Assembly: GCF_001269905.1 (NCBI RefSeq)
Contig: NZ_LHVK01000003.1
Span: forward strand, 1,096,981-1,160,980
From: Pseudomonas corrugata
Lineage (GTDB): Bacteria > Pseudomonadota > Gammaproteobacteria > Pseudomonadales > Pseudomonadaceae
Length of the DNA stretch: 64,000 nucleotides
Direction of reading: 5' to 3'
Shown here: positions 45,485 to 55,129 of the stretch, one piece after another
Position numbering within the stretch: the stretch's first letter is position 1
How the letters are laid out: every line of letters starts with the position of its first letter
Position numbers and translations under genes: made by a program
The notes under the pieces: generated by a model
The model's database searches: none
What the model was told of the DNA's origin: nothing
Seen by the model: only the letters and a program-made list of their open reading frames with translations

Positions 45485-45521
45485 TAAAACCTGCCAGCCT
45501 GGAACTACCTGGCCGGCAGGT
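45485..45521 (-). terminator. Terminator of the M20 dipeptidase gene
   Basis: On the minus strand ACCTGCC pairs with GGCAGGT, with an inner GGCCAGG/CCAGGCT extension, followed by TTTTAA. It begins five bases after the dipeptidase stop. Confidence 0.75.
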
Positions 45522-45525
45522 GTGC

Positions 45526-47265
45526 TCAGAGCTTCGGCATCTGCCCGATCCGCCCCATCATCTCGGTCACGATCTGCAAGTCCAACATGAACTGCTCGAC
45601 CGTCTTGAACTCGTTGTCGTTATGCCCGGTGTATTTGACGTCGGGCATTGCGAGACCGAACTGCACGCCGTTGGGCAGATCGTGGACCGACGTGGCGCCT
45701 GCGGAGGTGCCATATTTGTGTTCCATGCCCAGGTTCTCGGTGGCCACTGCCAGCAGCGCCTTGACCCATTCGCCCTCGGGGTTGCGGTACATCGGATCAT
45801 CGATGGAATAATCGAAGGCCACCGCTACGTGGGACTTCTTGCTCCATGCCGCCAGTTTATCGGCAATCTCAGTCTTGAGCGCTTCGGTGGACTTGCCGAC
45901 TGGAACGCGCAGGTTGACGGCGAGCTTGAAGGTCTTGTCATCCATCCCGACATAGGTCGGTGAGGCGGTCAACGGGCCCATGAATGCATCGGAGAAGCCA
46001 ATTTCCAATTGTTTGCCCAGGTAGTCCAGGCCCCAGTTGTCGGCGGCGTAGCGGGCGGCGTCGGTGATGTGGTTGTGCTTGAGCACCACCTGGCCCTCGA
46101 GGCCGTTGATGAAGACCAACATCCGTGCCACCGGGTTCACGCCTGTTTCGGGTTCTGACGAATGAGCGGAAACACCGGTAAAGGTCAGTTGGACCCCCTT
46201 GTCGACGACCTTGCTGGCGACCTCGAAGTTGCCGCCGTTGCGCTTGGCATAATCGGTACCGGCCTTGAGCAGGCTGGCGGCCAGTTCGGCAGGCTTGTCA
46301 GCGACGAAGGTGGCCACCGATGTCGATGGAATCTGGTTGGTTGCCAGGCCACCAGTCAGTGCTGTGATTTCGGCGCCTTTGCCTTGTGCAGGACGGCGGG
46401 GGAAGTTCGCCATGACCGTGCCGTAGCCTTTCTCAGCAATCACGACAGGGTAGCCGCCATCCAGTGCCAGGTTGTAATTCGGCGTCGGATTGTGTTCGAA
46501 GTAGTAGGGGATCGCGTCACCGGTGGTTTCCTCGGTGGTGTCCACCAGCAGCTTGAAACTCCTCGCCAGCGGCAGCTTCTCTTCCTTGATGATCTTCATG
46601 GCATAGAGCGCTACGACGATACCGTTTTTGTCGTCCTCGGTACCCCGGCCGTACATGCGGTCTCCCACCAGGGTGACTTTGAACGGATCGAGCCGTGTGC
46701 CGTCCTTCAGCACCCAGTTTTCCGGCGTCACCGGCACCACATCGGCATGGGCGTGGATGCCTACGACTTCGTCGCCACTGCCCGGCAGGGAAATTTCATA
46801 GACACGGTTGTCGACGTTGCGGAAGTTCAGGTTGAAGGCCTGGGCGAGGCTCTTGATCTTGTCGGCGATCTTGAGGAATTCGGGATTCTCGTGCTGAGCC
46901 ACGCCGTCTTTGCGAAAGGTCGGGATTGCCACCAGCTCTTTCAGGGTTTCGGTGGCTGCGTTGCCGTATTTCACTCGCGCGTAGATGCCCAGCAGACGAT
47001 GGATTTCATTCTGCTGTTCGGACGAAAGGGGGTTGTTGTCGAGAAAGGCACTGATGGCCGGGCCCAGGCCAGCCGTTTTGGCCAGGTCGCTCTTGGCCAC
47101 ATTGCCCAGAAATTGCCTGAAGTCTGTGACCGAAGTGTCAGCGAGGGTTTTGACGAGCGTTGCGCTCTGCTGTGCGGTGATGTTGGCGAACGCTGGCGCG
47201 GAGAACGTTGCGAAGCTGGACAGCAGCAGGGTGGTCACAGCCAGGTGCTTGAGCGAGAAGTCCAT
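45526..47265 (-). CDS. Secreted M20 family metallodipeptidase
   Basis: A 579-residue M20 peptidase of the PepV/Sapep-like branch, with a signal peptide ending near FSAPAFA. Zinc ligands and catalytic residues are visible: HAHADVVP (His, catalytic Asp), GRGTEDDKNG (bridging Asp) and TTEETTGDAIP (catalytic Glu, ligand Glu). A dimerisation domain with SAHSSEPETGVNP follows. It should hydrolyse dipeptides in the periplasm. ATG 47265 is chosen since the signal peptide begins there; an upstream in-frame ATG gives a non-hydrophobic leader. Confidence 0.88.
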   Translation of the reverse strand: MDFSLKHLAVTTLLLSSFATFSAPAFANITAQQSATLVKTLADTSVTDFRQFLGNVAKSDLAKTAGLGPAISAFLDNNPLSSEQQNEIHRLLGIYARVKYGNAATETLKELVAIPTFRKDGVAQHENPEFLKIADKIKSLAQAFNLNFRNVDNRVYEISLPGSGDEVVGIHAHADVVPVTPENWVLKDGTRLDPFKVTLVGDRMYGRGTEDDKNGIVVALYAMKIIKEEKLPLARSFKLLVDTTEETTGDAIPYYFEHNPTPNYNLALDGGYPVVIAEKGYGTVMANFPRRPAQGKGAEITALTGGLATNQIPSTSVATFVADKPAELAASLLKAGTDYAKRNGGNFEVASKVVDKGVQLTFTGVSAHSSEPETGVNPVARMLVFINGLEGQVVLKHNHITDAARYAADNWGLDYLGKQLEIGFSDAFMGPLTASPTYVGMDDKTFKLAVNLRVPVGKSTEALKTEIADKLAAWSKKSHVAVAFDYSIDDPMYRNPEGEWVKALLAVATENLGMEHKYGTSAGATSVHDLPNGVQFGLAMPDVKYTGHNDNEFKTVEQFMLDLQIVTEMMGRIGQMPKL

Positions 47266-47435
47266 TGCTGGGGGGCATTCCTTTGCAGAGGAGTTGAGAG
47301 AAGATGTTTCATTGGCGAAACAACTACGCAACCTAACACTGCTGCTCAGCGGGCAGGGAGCCTATGAAGTGGATTTGTCGCACACTCAAGCAAAAACGGC
47401 GCAGAAATGAAAAACAACCAGGCGGGCAGCGCCAC

Positions 47436-48330
47436 TGTGCGAGCCTGCTCGCGATGACGGCCGTCCATGCAACATCAGTGCAAGCTGACCCACCGCTATC
47501 GCGAGCAAGCCCGCTCCCACATTGGATTGGCGGCGTCCGCAGCCTTTGCATATGCCACCTGACCTTGTGGGAGCCGGGCTTGCCCGCGATGACGGCGGTA
47601 CATTCAACCTCTGCGTGACAGACCCACCGCTATCGCGAGCAGGCTCGCTCCCACAGAGGACTCAGGGTGTATGCGGTCTTTGCATATGCCACCTGACCTT
47701 GTGGGAGCCAGGCTTGCCCGCGATGACGGCAGTACATTCAACCTCTGCGTGACAGACCCACCGCTATCGCGAGCAGGCTCGCTCCCACAGAGGACTCAGG
47801 GTGTATGCGGTCTTTGCATATGCCACCTGACCTTGTGGGAGCCGGGCTTGCCCGCGATGACGGTGGTACATTCAACCTCTGCGTGACAGACCCACCGCTA
47901 TCGCGAGCAGGCTCGCTCCCACAGAGGATTCAGGGTGTATGCGGTCTTTGCATATGCCACCTGACCTTGTGGGAGCCGGGCTTGCCCGCGATGACGGCGG
48001 TACATTCAACCTCTGCGTGACAGACCCACCGCTATCGCGAGCAGGCTCGCTCCCACAGAGGACTCAGGGTGTATGCGGTCTTTGCATTCACCACCTGATC
48101 TTGTGGGAGCCAGGCTTGCCCGCGATGACGGCAGTACATTCAACCTCTGCGTGACAGACCCACCGCTATCGCGAGCAGGCTCGCTCCCACAGAGGATTCA
48201 GGGTGTATGCGGTCTTTGCATATGCCACCTGACCTGTGGGAGCCGGGCTTGCCCGCGATGACGGCGGTCCAGTCAGCATTTCAGTGACAGATCCACCGCT
48301 TTCGCGAGCAAGCCCGCTCCCACAGGCCAT
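47436..48330. repeat. Tandem array of a 134-bp REP-doublet unit
   Basis: A diverged REP doublet (47436-47520) precedes six units starting at 47544, 47678, 47812, 47946, 48080 and 48214, with an exact period of 134 bp. Each unit holds one TGTGGGAGCCGGGCTTGCCC-type REP and one inverted GCGAGCAGGCTCGCTCCCAC REP. Units 1 and 4 are identical and units 2 and 5 share private changes, which implies a 402-bp three-unit duplication. The sixth unit diverges in its second half. No gene lies in this 1.08-kb gap. Confidence 0.95.
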
Positions 48331-48341
48331 TACGGTGTTGC

Positions 48342-50342
48342 TTAATGCGGGGCGCGGGGGATGGTCTTGAGCAGATCTTCTGGGCTGATGTGACCGACCA
48401 CCGGCTGAGCGGTGCTGCCCGGCAACGGCAGGTCGAGGATGTGACCCTTGATCTTGCCGACCACGTGCATCTCGCAGGGTTTGCAGTCGAACTTCAATGT
48501 CAGGACTTCATCCCCGTGGATGAGCTGCATCGGCGCGACCTTGGTGCGTACGCCGGTGACGCCCTTGGCCTGCTTGGGGCAGAGATTGAACGAGAAGCGC
48601 AGGCAGTGCTTGGTGATCATTACCGGCACTTCACCGGTTTCTTCGTGAGCCTCGAACGCCGCGTCGATCAGCTTGACGCCATGGCGATGATAGAAGTCCC
48701 GGGCCTTCTGGTTGTAGACGTTGGCCAGGAACGACAAGTGCGACTCCGGGTACACCGGCGGCGGACTGGTCTCGGCCTTGCGGCCACCGCGGGGGTGAGC
48801 TTTGATGCGGGCGGCGGTCAGGGCTTCGATGGCTTCGCGACGCAGGGCCTTGAGCTGCGAGTTGGGAATGAAGAACGCCTGGGGCGCATCCAGCTCGATG
48901 GCGGTGGCGTGGTATTCGGTGGTGCCCAGTTGGCCGAGCAGGTCGTGCAATTGCTCCAGGGCCTGCTCCGGCTTGTTGGCCACGCCGAACGGTCCGGCCA
49001 GGGCGACGCTGGCACTGATGCCTTCTTCGCTGGTGGCCGTCAGTTCCAGGTGTTCTTCGCGCAGGCGCGCGACCCACGCCAGGCCGACACGGCGCTCGGA
49101 TGAGGTCTTGAGCAGGGCTTGCTGCCAGTTATGGTCCAGGTTGCGGCTCAACGGGTGGTTGGGGCGCAACTGGTACATGCCCGCCGGCATCTCGTTCGGC
49201 TCGACGCGGTAGCGGTAGCGCTTCTGGCCGTCTTCTTCGAACTCGCCTTTCGGCTCGGTAATGTTGGCCCGGAAGCCCACCACTTCACGCTTGACCAGCA
49301 CGTTCAGGCCGTCGCCGTTGGACAACGGATCGAAGGTCACGACCTGCAGGTCGCGCTTGCCGACTTTTTCCACCACGCCCACCGGCACGCCGGTGAAGGT
49401 CGGTGAGTCGAAGGCACCGATGTCGATCTTGCGCTCGCTGACGAAGTAGTCGGTGCTGCCACGGTGGAAGGTCTTGTCCGGGTCGGGCACGAAGAAGTGC
49501 GCGGTACGACCGCTGGACGCGCGGGCCAGGTCGGGGCGGTCTTCGAGGACGTCGTCCAGGCGCTGGCGGTAGTAGGCGGTGATGTTCTTCACATAGCCCA
49601 TGTCCTTGTAGCGCCCCTCGATCTTGAACGAGCGCACGCCGGCTTCCACCAGGGCGCGGATGTTGGCGCTCTGGTTATTGTCCTTCATCGACAGCAGGTG
49701 TTTTTCGTAGGCGACGACCCGGCCCTGGTCGTCCTTGAGGGTGTAGGGCAGGCGGCAGGCCTGGGAGCAGTCGCCACGGTTGGCGCTGCGCCCATTCTGG
49801 GCATGGGAGATATTGCACTGGCCGGAGAACGCCACGCACAGCGCGCCGTGGATGAAAAATTCGATGGCGGCATCGGTTTCGTCGGCGATGGCGCGGATTT
49901 CCTGCAGGTTCAGCTCGCGGGCCAGCACCAATTGCGAAAAACCGGCCTGATCGAGGAACTTGGCCCGGGCGAGGGTACGGATGTCGGTCTGGGTGCTGGC
50001 GTGCAGCTCGATCGGCGGGATGTCCAGCTCCATCACCCCCAGGTCCTGGACGATCAATGCATCGACACCTGCATCGTACAACTGATGGATCAGCTGGCGG
50101 GCCGGCTCCAGTTCGTTGTCGTGCAGGATGGTGTTGATCGTGGTGAACACCCGGGCGTGGTAGCGATGGGCGAACTCCACCAGCCGGGCAATATCGCCCA
50201 CCTCGTTGCAGGCGTTGTGACGCGCGCCGAAACTCGGGCCACCGATATACACGGCGTCGGCGCCATGCAAGATGGCCTCGCGGGCGATGGTCACGTCGCG
50301 GGCAGGGCTGAGCAATTCGAGATGATGTTTGGGCAAGGACAT
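48342..50342 (-). CDS. rlhA: U32 family RNA hydroxylation protein (RlhA-like)
   Basis: A 666-residue U32 protein. The N-terminal barrel (LELLSPARDVTIAREAILHG) and the iron-sulfur cysteine set are visible (HGALCVAFSGQCNIS; NRGDCSQACRLPY). A long C-terminal extension with further cysteines follows (KHCLRFSFNLCPKQAKGV; FDCKPCEMHVVG). The length fits RlhA (YdcP), which makes 5-hydroxycytidine at 23S rRNA position 2501 in E. coli, rather than the shorter TrhP. No clear ribosome site precedes the ATG. The REP array lies directly downstream. Confidence 0.83.
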   Translation of the reverse strand: MSLPKHHLELLSPARDVTIAREAILHGADAVYIGGPSFGARHNACNEVGDIARLVEFAHRYHARVFTTINTILHDNELEPARQLIHQLYDAGVDALIVQDLGVMELDIPPIELHASTQTDIRTLARAKFLDQAGFSQLVLARELNLQEIRAIADETDAAIEFFIHGALCVAFSGQCNISHAQNGRSANRGDCSQACRLPYTLKDDQGRVVAYEKHLLSMKDNNQSANIRALVEAGVRSFKIEGRYKDMGYVKNITAYYRQRLDDVLEDRPDLARASSGRTAHFFVPDPDKTFHRGSTDYFVSERKIDIGAFDSPTFTGVPVGVVEKVGKRDLQVVTFDPLSNGDGLNVLVKREVVGFRANITEPKGEFEEDGQKRYRYRVEPNEMPAGMYQLRPNHPLSRNLDHNWQQALLKTSSERRVGLAWVARLREEHLELTATSEEGISASVALAGPFGVANKPEQALEQLHDLLGQLGTTEYHATAIELDAPQAFFIPNSQLKALRREAIEALTAARIKAHPRGGRKAETSPPPVYPESHLSFLANVYNQKARDFYHRHGVKLIDAAFEAHEETGEVPVMITKHCLRFSFNLCPKQAKGVTGVRTKVAPMQLIHGDEVLTLKFDCKPCEMHVVGKIKGHILDLPLPGSTAQPVVGHISPEDLLKTIPRAPH

Positions 50343-50462
50343 GTGTTTTTAGTCAGGCTGGTCACGGTCGAAGCGGCCATTGTAGCTGCCAGGCGCCTTG
50401 CCGGCACCTGTGGACTTGGATTTGCGCGTTCCGGACCGATGCACGGCTGTCCCGTACAAGGA

Positions 50463-52031
50463 TCAACCCGATGTTGCGCTGGCGCTGCACCAGCGGTTCC
50501 GCCCGGTGTTCTTGGCCAGGTACAAAAAGGCGTCGGCGGCTTTTATCAGCATGGCGGGCGTCACATCCACCGTGCCCGGCTGGCTGGTGGTGATGCCGGC
50601 GCTGGCCGTGACGATGCCCAATGGATGATCGACATGTTCGATGTCCAGCGCCCTGATGGCGTCGAGGATTTCCTGGGCGATCTTGCTGGCACCCGTGCTG
50701 TCGGTATTGGGCAGCAGAACGGTGAATTCTTCGCCGCCGTACCTGACCGCCAGGTCGCCCGGCCGCTTGACCGCGCCCTGGATCGCCCCGGCAATTGCCC
50801 GCAGGCACTCATCCCCGGCGGCGTGTCCGTACTTGTCGTTGAAGCGCTTGAAGTAATCGACATCGAGCATGATCAACGCCAGGGAGGAGCCCTGACGCCT
50901 GGCCAGGCGCAGCTCATCGGCCAGGGCAAGGTCCAGCTTCCTGCGATTGCCCAGCCCGGTCAGGCTGTCGGACAGCGCCATGTCCCGCATGCTCTGGTGC
51001 GCATGACGGATCTGCTTTTCCATGCTCATCCGGTAGCGCAGTTGGCTCAACACGATGAGCCCGAAGCCGAGCAGGATGACGATCAGGAAAACCAGCACGA
51101 ACCCGGTCTTGAGCAGATCGCGACGCCAGGGCGCAGTGATGGAGTCCCGGGACAGGCCGGCTTCCACCACCAACGGGTACGTGGTCAGGGCACGGTAGCC
51201 ATACAGGCGTTCGGTGTCGTCGATCACCGCACGGGCTTCGGCGGTGCCCTGGTTCGACGTCGGCAGGAAGTTCTTGAAGATCACGCTATTGACCAGGCTC
51301 TTGCCGATCACTGTCTCGACGAAGGGGCGCCGGACCAGAACGGTACCGTCGCGCATGGCCAGGACCAGGGCGCCCTTGTCATCGATCTTGAAGTCGCCAT
51401 AGTAGTCCACGAAATAGCTGACCTTGACCGTTCCGAGCAGTACGCCGGCGAACGAACCGTCGGGGTTGTTCAGGCGTCGGGAGATGGGAATGACCAGATC
51501 ATTGGTGGACCGGCTCCTGATGACCTCGCCGATGCGCACGTTTCGATCCGCATGGGTGCGGTGATACTGGAAATAATCACGGTCGGCGTTGTTCGCCGGC
51601 TCCGGGATCGTCTCCTTGTCAGTGACCACCCATTGTCCGTCGGGCCCGTAGATAAACAGTCCGTGCAACTGCGGGATGATGGCGGACTGCTGCACCAGCA
51701 GCTTGTGGATGCGCGAGATATCGATGTTCTCGATCCCGTCACCTTCCACCCGTTCGGCGAGTGCGGCGGTGACTACGTCCACCTGGCGGATGGTGTCTTC
51801 GGCGTGTTGGGCTGTCGCCCGCGCCAGGTTCGTCACCGAATCGCGGGCGGCCGAAAATGCAGCACGGTAGTCACGCCATGTTCTCCAGCCTTCAACGGAC
51901 AGGAAGGCTATCACCACCACCAGCATGAAACTGATGGTAAGCCTCAATGCCGCGCCTGGCCGCGCAGCCTGGGGGTCGAAGTCCTCGACGGAGCTTTCGC
52001 TCTTGGGCTCCGGCCGTTTGCGTCCCAGCAT
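50463..52031 (-). CDS. Membrane diguanylate cyclase with periplasmic Cache sensor
   Basis: A 522-residue protein. The first transmembrane helix lies near residues 30-50, followed by a periplasmic dCache-type sensor (about 60-300), a second helix near 310-330 (LVFLIVILLGFGLIVLSQL) and a GGDEF domain. The active loop reads RYGGEEF, a functional GGEEF motif, so it should make cyclic di-GMP. The ATG at 52031 is preferred because AAAAGGAA sits seven bases upstream; the codon before it is TTG. The sensed ligand is unknown. Confidence 0.88.
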   Translation of the reverse strand: MLGRKRPEPKSESSVEDFDPQAARPGAALRLTISFMLVVVIAFLSVEGWRTWRDYRAAFSAARDSVTNLARATAQHAEDTIRQVDVVTAALAERVEGDGIENIDISRIHKLLVQQSAIIPQLHGLFIYGPDGQWVVTDKETIPEPANNADRDYFQYHRTHADRNVRIGEVIRSRSTNDLVIPISRRLNNPDGSFAGVLLGTVKVSYFVDYYGDFKIDDKGALVLAMRDGTVLVRRPFVETVIGKSLVNSVIFKNFLPTSNQGTAEARAVIDDTERLYGYRALTTYPLVVEAGLSRDSITAPWRRDLLKTGFVLVFLIVILLGFGLIVLSQLRYRMSMEKQIRHAHQSMRDMALSDSLTGLGNRRKLDLALADELRLARRQGSSLALIMLDVDYFKRFNDKYGHAAGDECLRAIAGAIQGAVKRPGDLAVRYGGEEFTVLLPNTDSTGASKIAQEILDAIRALDIEHVDHPLGIVTASAGITTSQPGTVDVTPAMLIKAADAFLYLAKNTGRNRWCSASATSG

Positions 52032-52153
52032 CAATATTTCCTTTTACGACAAGTCTGCGCACTATGGCTGCGCAGCCTATCTTATTCAATTCCAGCACGT
52101 TAGCCAGTTGCGACGAAGCAGGCGTCGGTGCAGACACAGTGTGGGAGACTCTC

Positions 52154-52612
52154 ATGAAAGTCGGCGTCATTTCCGATACCCACGGATTGCTCCGTCCCGA
52201 AGCGCTTGCCGCGCTTGCGGGGTGTGAGCGGATCATTCACGGCGGCGACATCGGCAGCTCGGGGATCCTCGAACAACTGGCGTCCATTGCTCCGCTGCAC
52301 GTGGTGCGTGGCAATAACGACCTCGATGCCGATTGGGCCGGGTACCTTGCCGATAGTCTGCAATTCGATTTGTGTGGGTGGCAGGTCCTGCTGGTGCATG
52401 ACATTGCCGATGTGCCCGCTGCGCTCGACCCGGGTGTGAAGGTGGTCATCACGGGGCACTCCCACAAGCCAGGTATTGAATGGCGCGGTGAGCGCTTGTA
52501 CATGAACCCCGGTAGTGCCGGCCGGCGGCGTTTCAAGTTGCCGGTGACGCTGGGGTTGCTTGAGGTGAGTGCAGGTTCGATCGAGCCGCGGATCGTCTCG
52601 TTACTGGAGTGA
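52154..52612 (+). CDS. YfcE/MJ0936-type metallophosphoesterase
   Basis: A 152-residue calcineurin-like phosphoesterase. All metal-binding blocks are present in order: ISDTHG, HGGDIG, RGNND, LLVHD and TGHSHKP. The family shows phosphodiesterase activity on model substrates; the natural substrate is unknown. The gene is monocistronic, with GGGAGA before the ATG at 52154. Confidence 0.88.
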   Translation: MKVGVISDTHGLLRPEALAALAGCERIIHGGDIGSSGILEQLASIAPLHVVRGNNDLDADWAGYLADSLQFDLCGWQVLLVHDIADVPAALDPGVKVVITGHSHKPGIEWRGERLYMNPGSAGRRRFKLPVTLGLLEVSAGSIEPRIVSLLE

Positions 52613-52817
52613 TGGTACGACGTTGACCTCTGCAGCCGCGCTACCAGGTGCTGCCTCACGGCGATGTGTTCGATCTGCATTGAGGAGGGCGTCGGTGGAT
52701 GAGTCTGAGGATGCCCAGATTGTCGTAAGCTGAGCCACCGCCTTCGCGAGCGGGCTCGCACACAGTAAATCCATGTTCACCACGAGTGCCTTACTCAGGC
52801 TGGGCAGACAAGAAAAA

Positions 52818-52844
52818 CACCCGCCTAACTATCAACGGCGGGTG
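52818..52844 (-). terminator. Terminator of the NADH dehydrogenase-like gene
   Basis: On the minus strand CACCCGCC pairs with GGCGGGTG across an 11-base loop and is followed by TTTTTCT. It lies 54 bases beyond the stop at 52899. Confidence 0.88.
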
Positions 52845-52898
52845 TCTGGGAAAAACCGGCTCAGAAAGGAGGGACCTGGCCGGAGTCGGAAAATGAAA

Positions 52899-54101
52899 TC
52901 ACGCCACCGGAATCGATGGGTCAGCCGATGCCAGGGCTGTTGCGCGGTCGGCGGCAGGCGGGTAGATCCATATCGAGTTGATCTGGTTCTTCAGGCTCTT
53001 GGCTTCCTGACCCACCAGTTTGAGCTGACGATCCCAACCTTCGGTGTACACCGCACCCCAGGCTCCCAGGTCCAGGCAGGTCACGTACTTGGGTTGGCTG
53101 TAGGTCATCGGTGCCACGCCCAGCAGGTCGGCGGCGACGTTATTGCCGGCATAGCGGCCCAGGGCGATTGCGTGCTGGCAGGACATCGCCGCGTAGTTGC
53201 CCACGGTGTCGGTGGCGGCATAGGCCACGTCACCGGCGGCGAAGATGTGGTCCTGGCCCAATACCTTCAGATTGCCGTCGACGTGCAAGCGGCCCTGGCG
53301 ATCCCGGGTGCCGGGTACGTGTTCAGTCAACGGACTGGCACGGAAACCCACGGTCCAGACCACGGTGTTGGACTCGATGCGCTGGCCGTTCGACAGGGTG
53401 ACGCCGCTGGCATCCACGGATTCGACCGAGGCGTTGAGGATCCATTCGATGCCCAGGTGAGCCGACGCTTCGATCAGGGAAGGACGGATGCCTTCGCCCA
53501 GGGAAGCGCCGATCTCTGGTGCGCGGTCGACGACGATAACGCGGACGTTGGCCTGTTCGCCCAAGGCGGCGCGCAGGCGGGCGGGCATTTCGGTTGCGGT
53601 TTCGATCCCGGTAAAACCGCCGCCGGCCACCACCACGGTGTTGCGGGCAGGGCTCTCCGGCAGGTTTGCGAGGGACTTGATATGAGCTTCAAGACGGGTT
53701 GCCTGCTCGATTTCATCGACGTCGAAGGCATGCTCGACGACGCCGTTGAACTCGCGGCGCATCAGTTGGCTGCCGGCGGCAAGCACCAGTCGATCATAGT
53801 TCAGCGTGCCTTGGGCGCCGGAGGCGTCGCGATAGCCCACCTGCTTGAGATCGGCATCGACGCTATCCGCCGAGCCTTGCACGAAGTTCACCCCGACCGC
53901 GTTGAACAACTCGTCCAACGGGGCCTTCATCGTATGGACGTCCGGCTCATAGAAACGTGGCCGGATCCGCAGTTCCGCCTGGGGCGCCAGGACAGTGATC
54001 TGCACATCGTTGCGATCATGCTGGTCCAACAGACGGGCTGCGCTCAACGCGCTCCATACCCCACCGAAACCTGCGCCAATTACCAGAATATGCTGTTTCA
54101 T
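52899..54101 (-). CDS. NADH dehydrogenase type II-like FAD oxidoreductase
   Basis: A 400-residue pyridine-nucleotide disulfide-fold flavoprotein. The FAD motif IGAGFGGVWSALSAA is at the N-terminus, the NAD motif VVVAGGGFTGIETATEM is central, and IFAAGDVAY is a second FAD contact. It resembles single-subunit NADH:quinone dehydrogenases, but the C-terminal membrane-binding part is short, so a soluble acceptor is possible. The ATG at 54101 is chosen by the motif start and GGGAGC upstream; longer in-frame starts add an unrelated leader. Confidence 0.82.
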   Translation of the reverse strand: MKQHILVIGAGFGGVWSALSAARLLDQHDRNDVQITVLAPQAELRIRPRFYEPDVHTMKAPLDELFNAVGVNFVQGSADSVDADLKQVGYRDASGAQGTLNYDRLVLAAGSQLMRREFNGVVEHAFDVDEIEQATRLEAHIKSLANLPESPARNTVVVAGGGFTGIETATEMPARLRAALGEQANVRVIVVDRAPEIGASLGEGIRPSLIEASAHLGIEWILNASVESVDASGVTLSNGQRIESNTVVWTVGFRASPLTEHVPGTRDRQGRLHVDGNLKVLGQDHIFAAGDVAYAATDTVGNYAAMSCQHAIALGRYAGNNVAADLLGVAPMTYSQPKYVTCLDLGAWGAVYTEGWDRQLKLVGQEAKSLKNQINSIWIYPPAADRATALASADPSIPVA

Positions 54102-54374
54102 GATGTGCTCCCGAAGACAAAATCGATACGTTGAATTGTTCAGCTGTTTCAGCGTGACCGTGTCGCGAAGTACCCGAACGTGCGTGGCTTCATGCATTCA
54201 GCTTCGGTTCGCTGTAGGAAATGGTATTCGTCGGCTCGGCGTCCGACACTTCTACATAAGGTCAGCGGGGGCATGTCTGGGTATGAAGGATCTATACGAA
54301 GGTGTTAGAGCGATGGGCGAGAGGATTGGCGGTTGGACGCTGTTTTCATGAACCACGCGGAATCTGTGGGAGCC

Positions 54375-54550
54375 GGGCTTGCCCTAATGCCGATCAGTTA
54401 AGCCACAGACCTGTGGGAGCAAAGCTTGCTCGCGATAGCGACAGATCAGTCAACATTGTTGCTGACTGACTTACCGCAATCGCGAGCAAGCTTTGCTCCC
54501 ACAGGGTTTGTGCGGTTTGATCCTTAACTGACTGGCATTGGGGCTTGCCC
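54375..54550. mobile_element. MITE-like element carrying a REP doublet, inserted in another REP
   Basis: The element spans 54385-54540 (156 bp). Its ends are 18-bp inverted repeats, TAATGCCGATCAGTTAAG and the complement of CAATGCCAGTCAGTTAAG, matching 15/18. An exact 10-bp duplication, GGGCTTGCCC, flanks it (54375-54384, 54541-54550), and removing the insert restores an intact GGAGCCGGGCTTGCCCGCGA REP. Inside is a REP doublet of another sequence type. No transposase is present, so it moved in trans. Confidence 0.85.
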
Positions 54551-54622
54551 GCGATGACGGCGGTACATTCGACATGGATGCAAGCTGACCCAGCGCTATC
54601 GCGAGCAGGCTCCCACAGGGGA
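54551..54622. repeat. Remainder of the interrupted REP doublet
   Basis: This is the right part of the REP pair split by the MITE, with linker GATGACGGCGGTACATTC as in the 47.5-48.3 kb array and a shortened inverted REP ending CAGGCTCCCACAGG. In the whole gap 54102-54651 I see no gene. Confidence 0.8.
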
Positions 54623-54651
54623 GTTGTGGTTGGCGCGGCGGGTAGGTTGAT

Positions 54652-55029
54652 TCAGTCGACTGGCCGATTGAGCACCGATTCGATACTGGCGATCAATTCA
54701 GCGCAGCGAAACGGCTTGGGAAAGAATGCCACCGGCTCCGCTGCGCCAGCCCTGACCGGGGGCATCGGGGCGAGATGGCCGGTGATGAAGATCACCGGGA
54801 TATGAATGCCTTGGGCGGCCAGTTCGTTATACATCTGGATGCCGCTCATGCCGGGCATCGTAATATCCGAGATCAGGCAGGCGGTCTGTTCGGGGCCGCT
54901 GGAGGACAAGAAATCCGACGCGTTGGCATACGTTCGGACGGTATAGCCGCTGGAGCGCAAGAGGCCGTCCAATGCGATTCGAACGGACTCATCATCATCG
55001 ACCACTGAAATAATTGCGGTATTGGACAT
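54652..55029 (-). CDS. Stand-alone receiver-domain response regulator (FixJ-type)
   Basis: A 125-residue single receiver domain. It has the acidic pair VVDDDES, phospho-acceptor Asp in CLISDITMPGMSG (about residue 54), switch Thr in IFITGH and Lys in FFPKPFR. It has no output domain. It lies about 100 bases downstream of a full FixJ-like regulator and reads in the same direction, so they may act in one phosphorelay. No kinase gene is nearby. Confidence 0.85.
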   Translation of the reverse strand: MSNTAIISVVDDDESVRIALDGLLRSSGYTVRTYANASDFLSSSGPEQTACLISDITMPGMSGIQMYNELAAQGIHIPVIFITGHLAPMPPVRAGAAEPVAFFPKPFRCAELIASIESVLNRPVD

Positions 55030-55129
55030 TTAGATACCGAGGGTGATGTCAGGTCGCCATAAAGGCCCCGTCTTCCCTGCAAGATACCTTGTCCTGCCAC
55101 CCCGCCAAGTTATACCTGGGTATGAACTT

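Noticed and set aside
47522..48261. Series of near-identical 62-76-codon frames
   Set aside because: They are produced by the 134-bp REP unit itself. Differences between copies do not respect codons and no ribosome sites precede them.
47436..48330. Possible CRISPR array
   Set aside because: The period is 134 bp and both 'repeat' and 'spacer' are conserved. The units are REP doublets and no cas gene is near.
49464..52103. Open frame of about 879 codons on the plus strand opposite the RlhA-like and cyclase genes
   Set aside because: It spans two well-supported genes of known families on the other strand and shows low-complexity composition without motifs.
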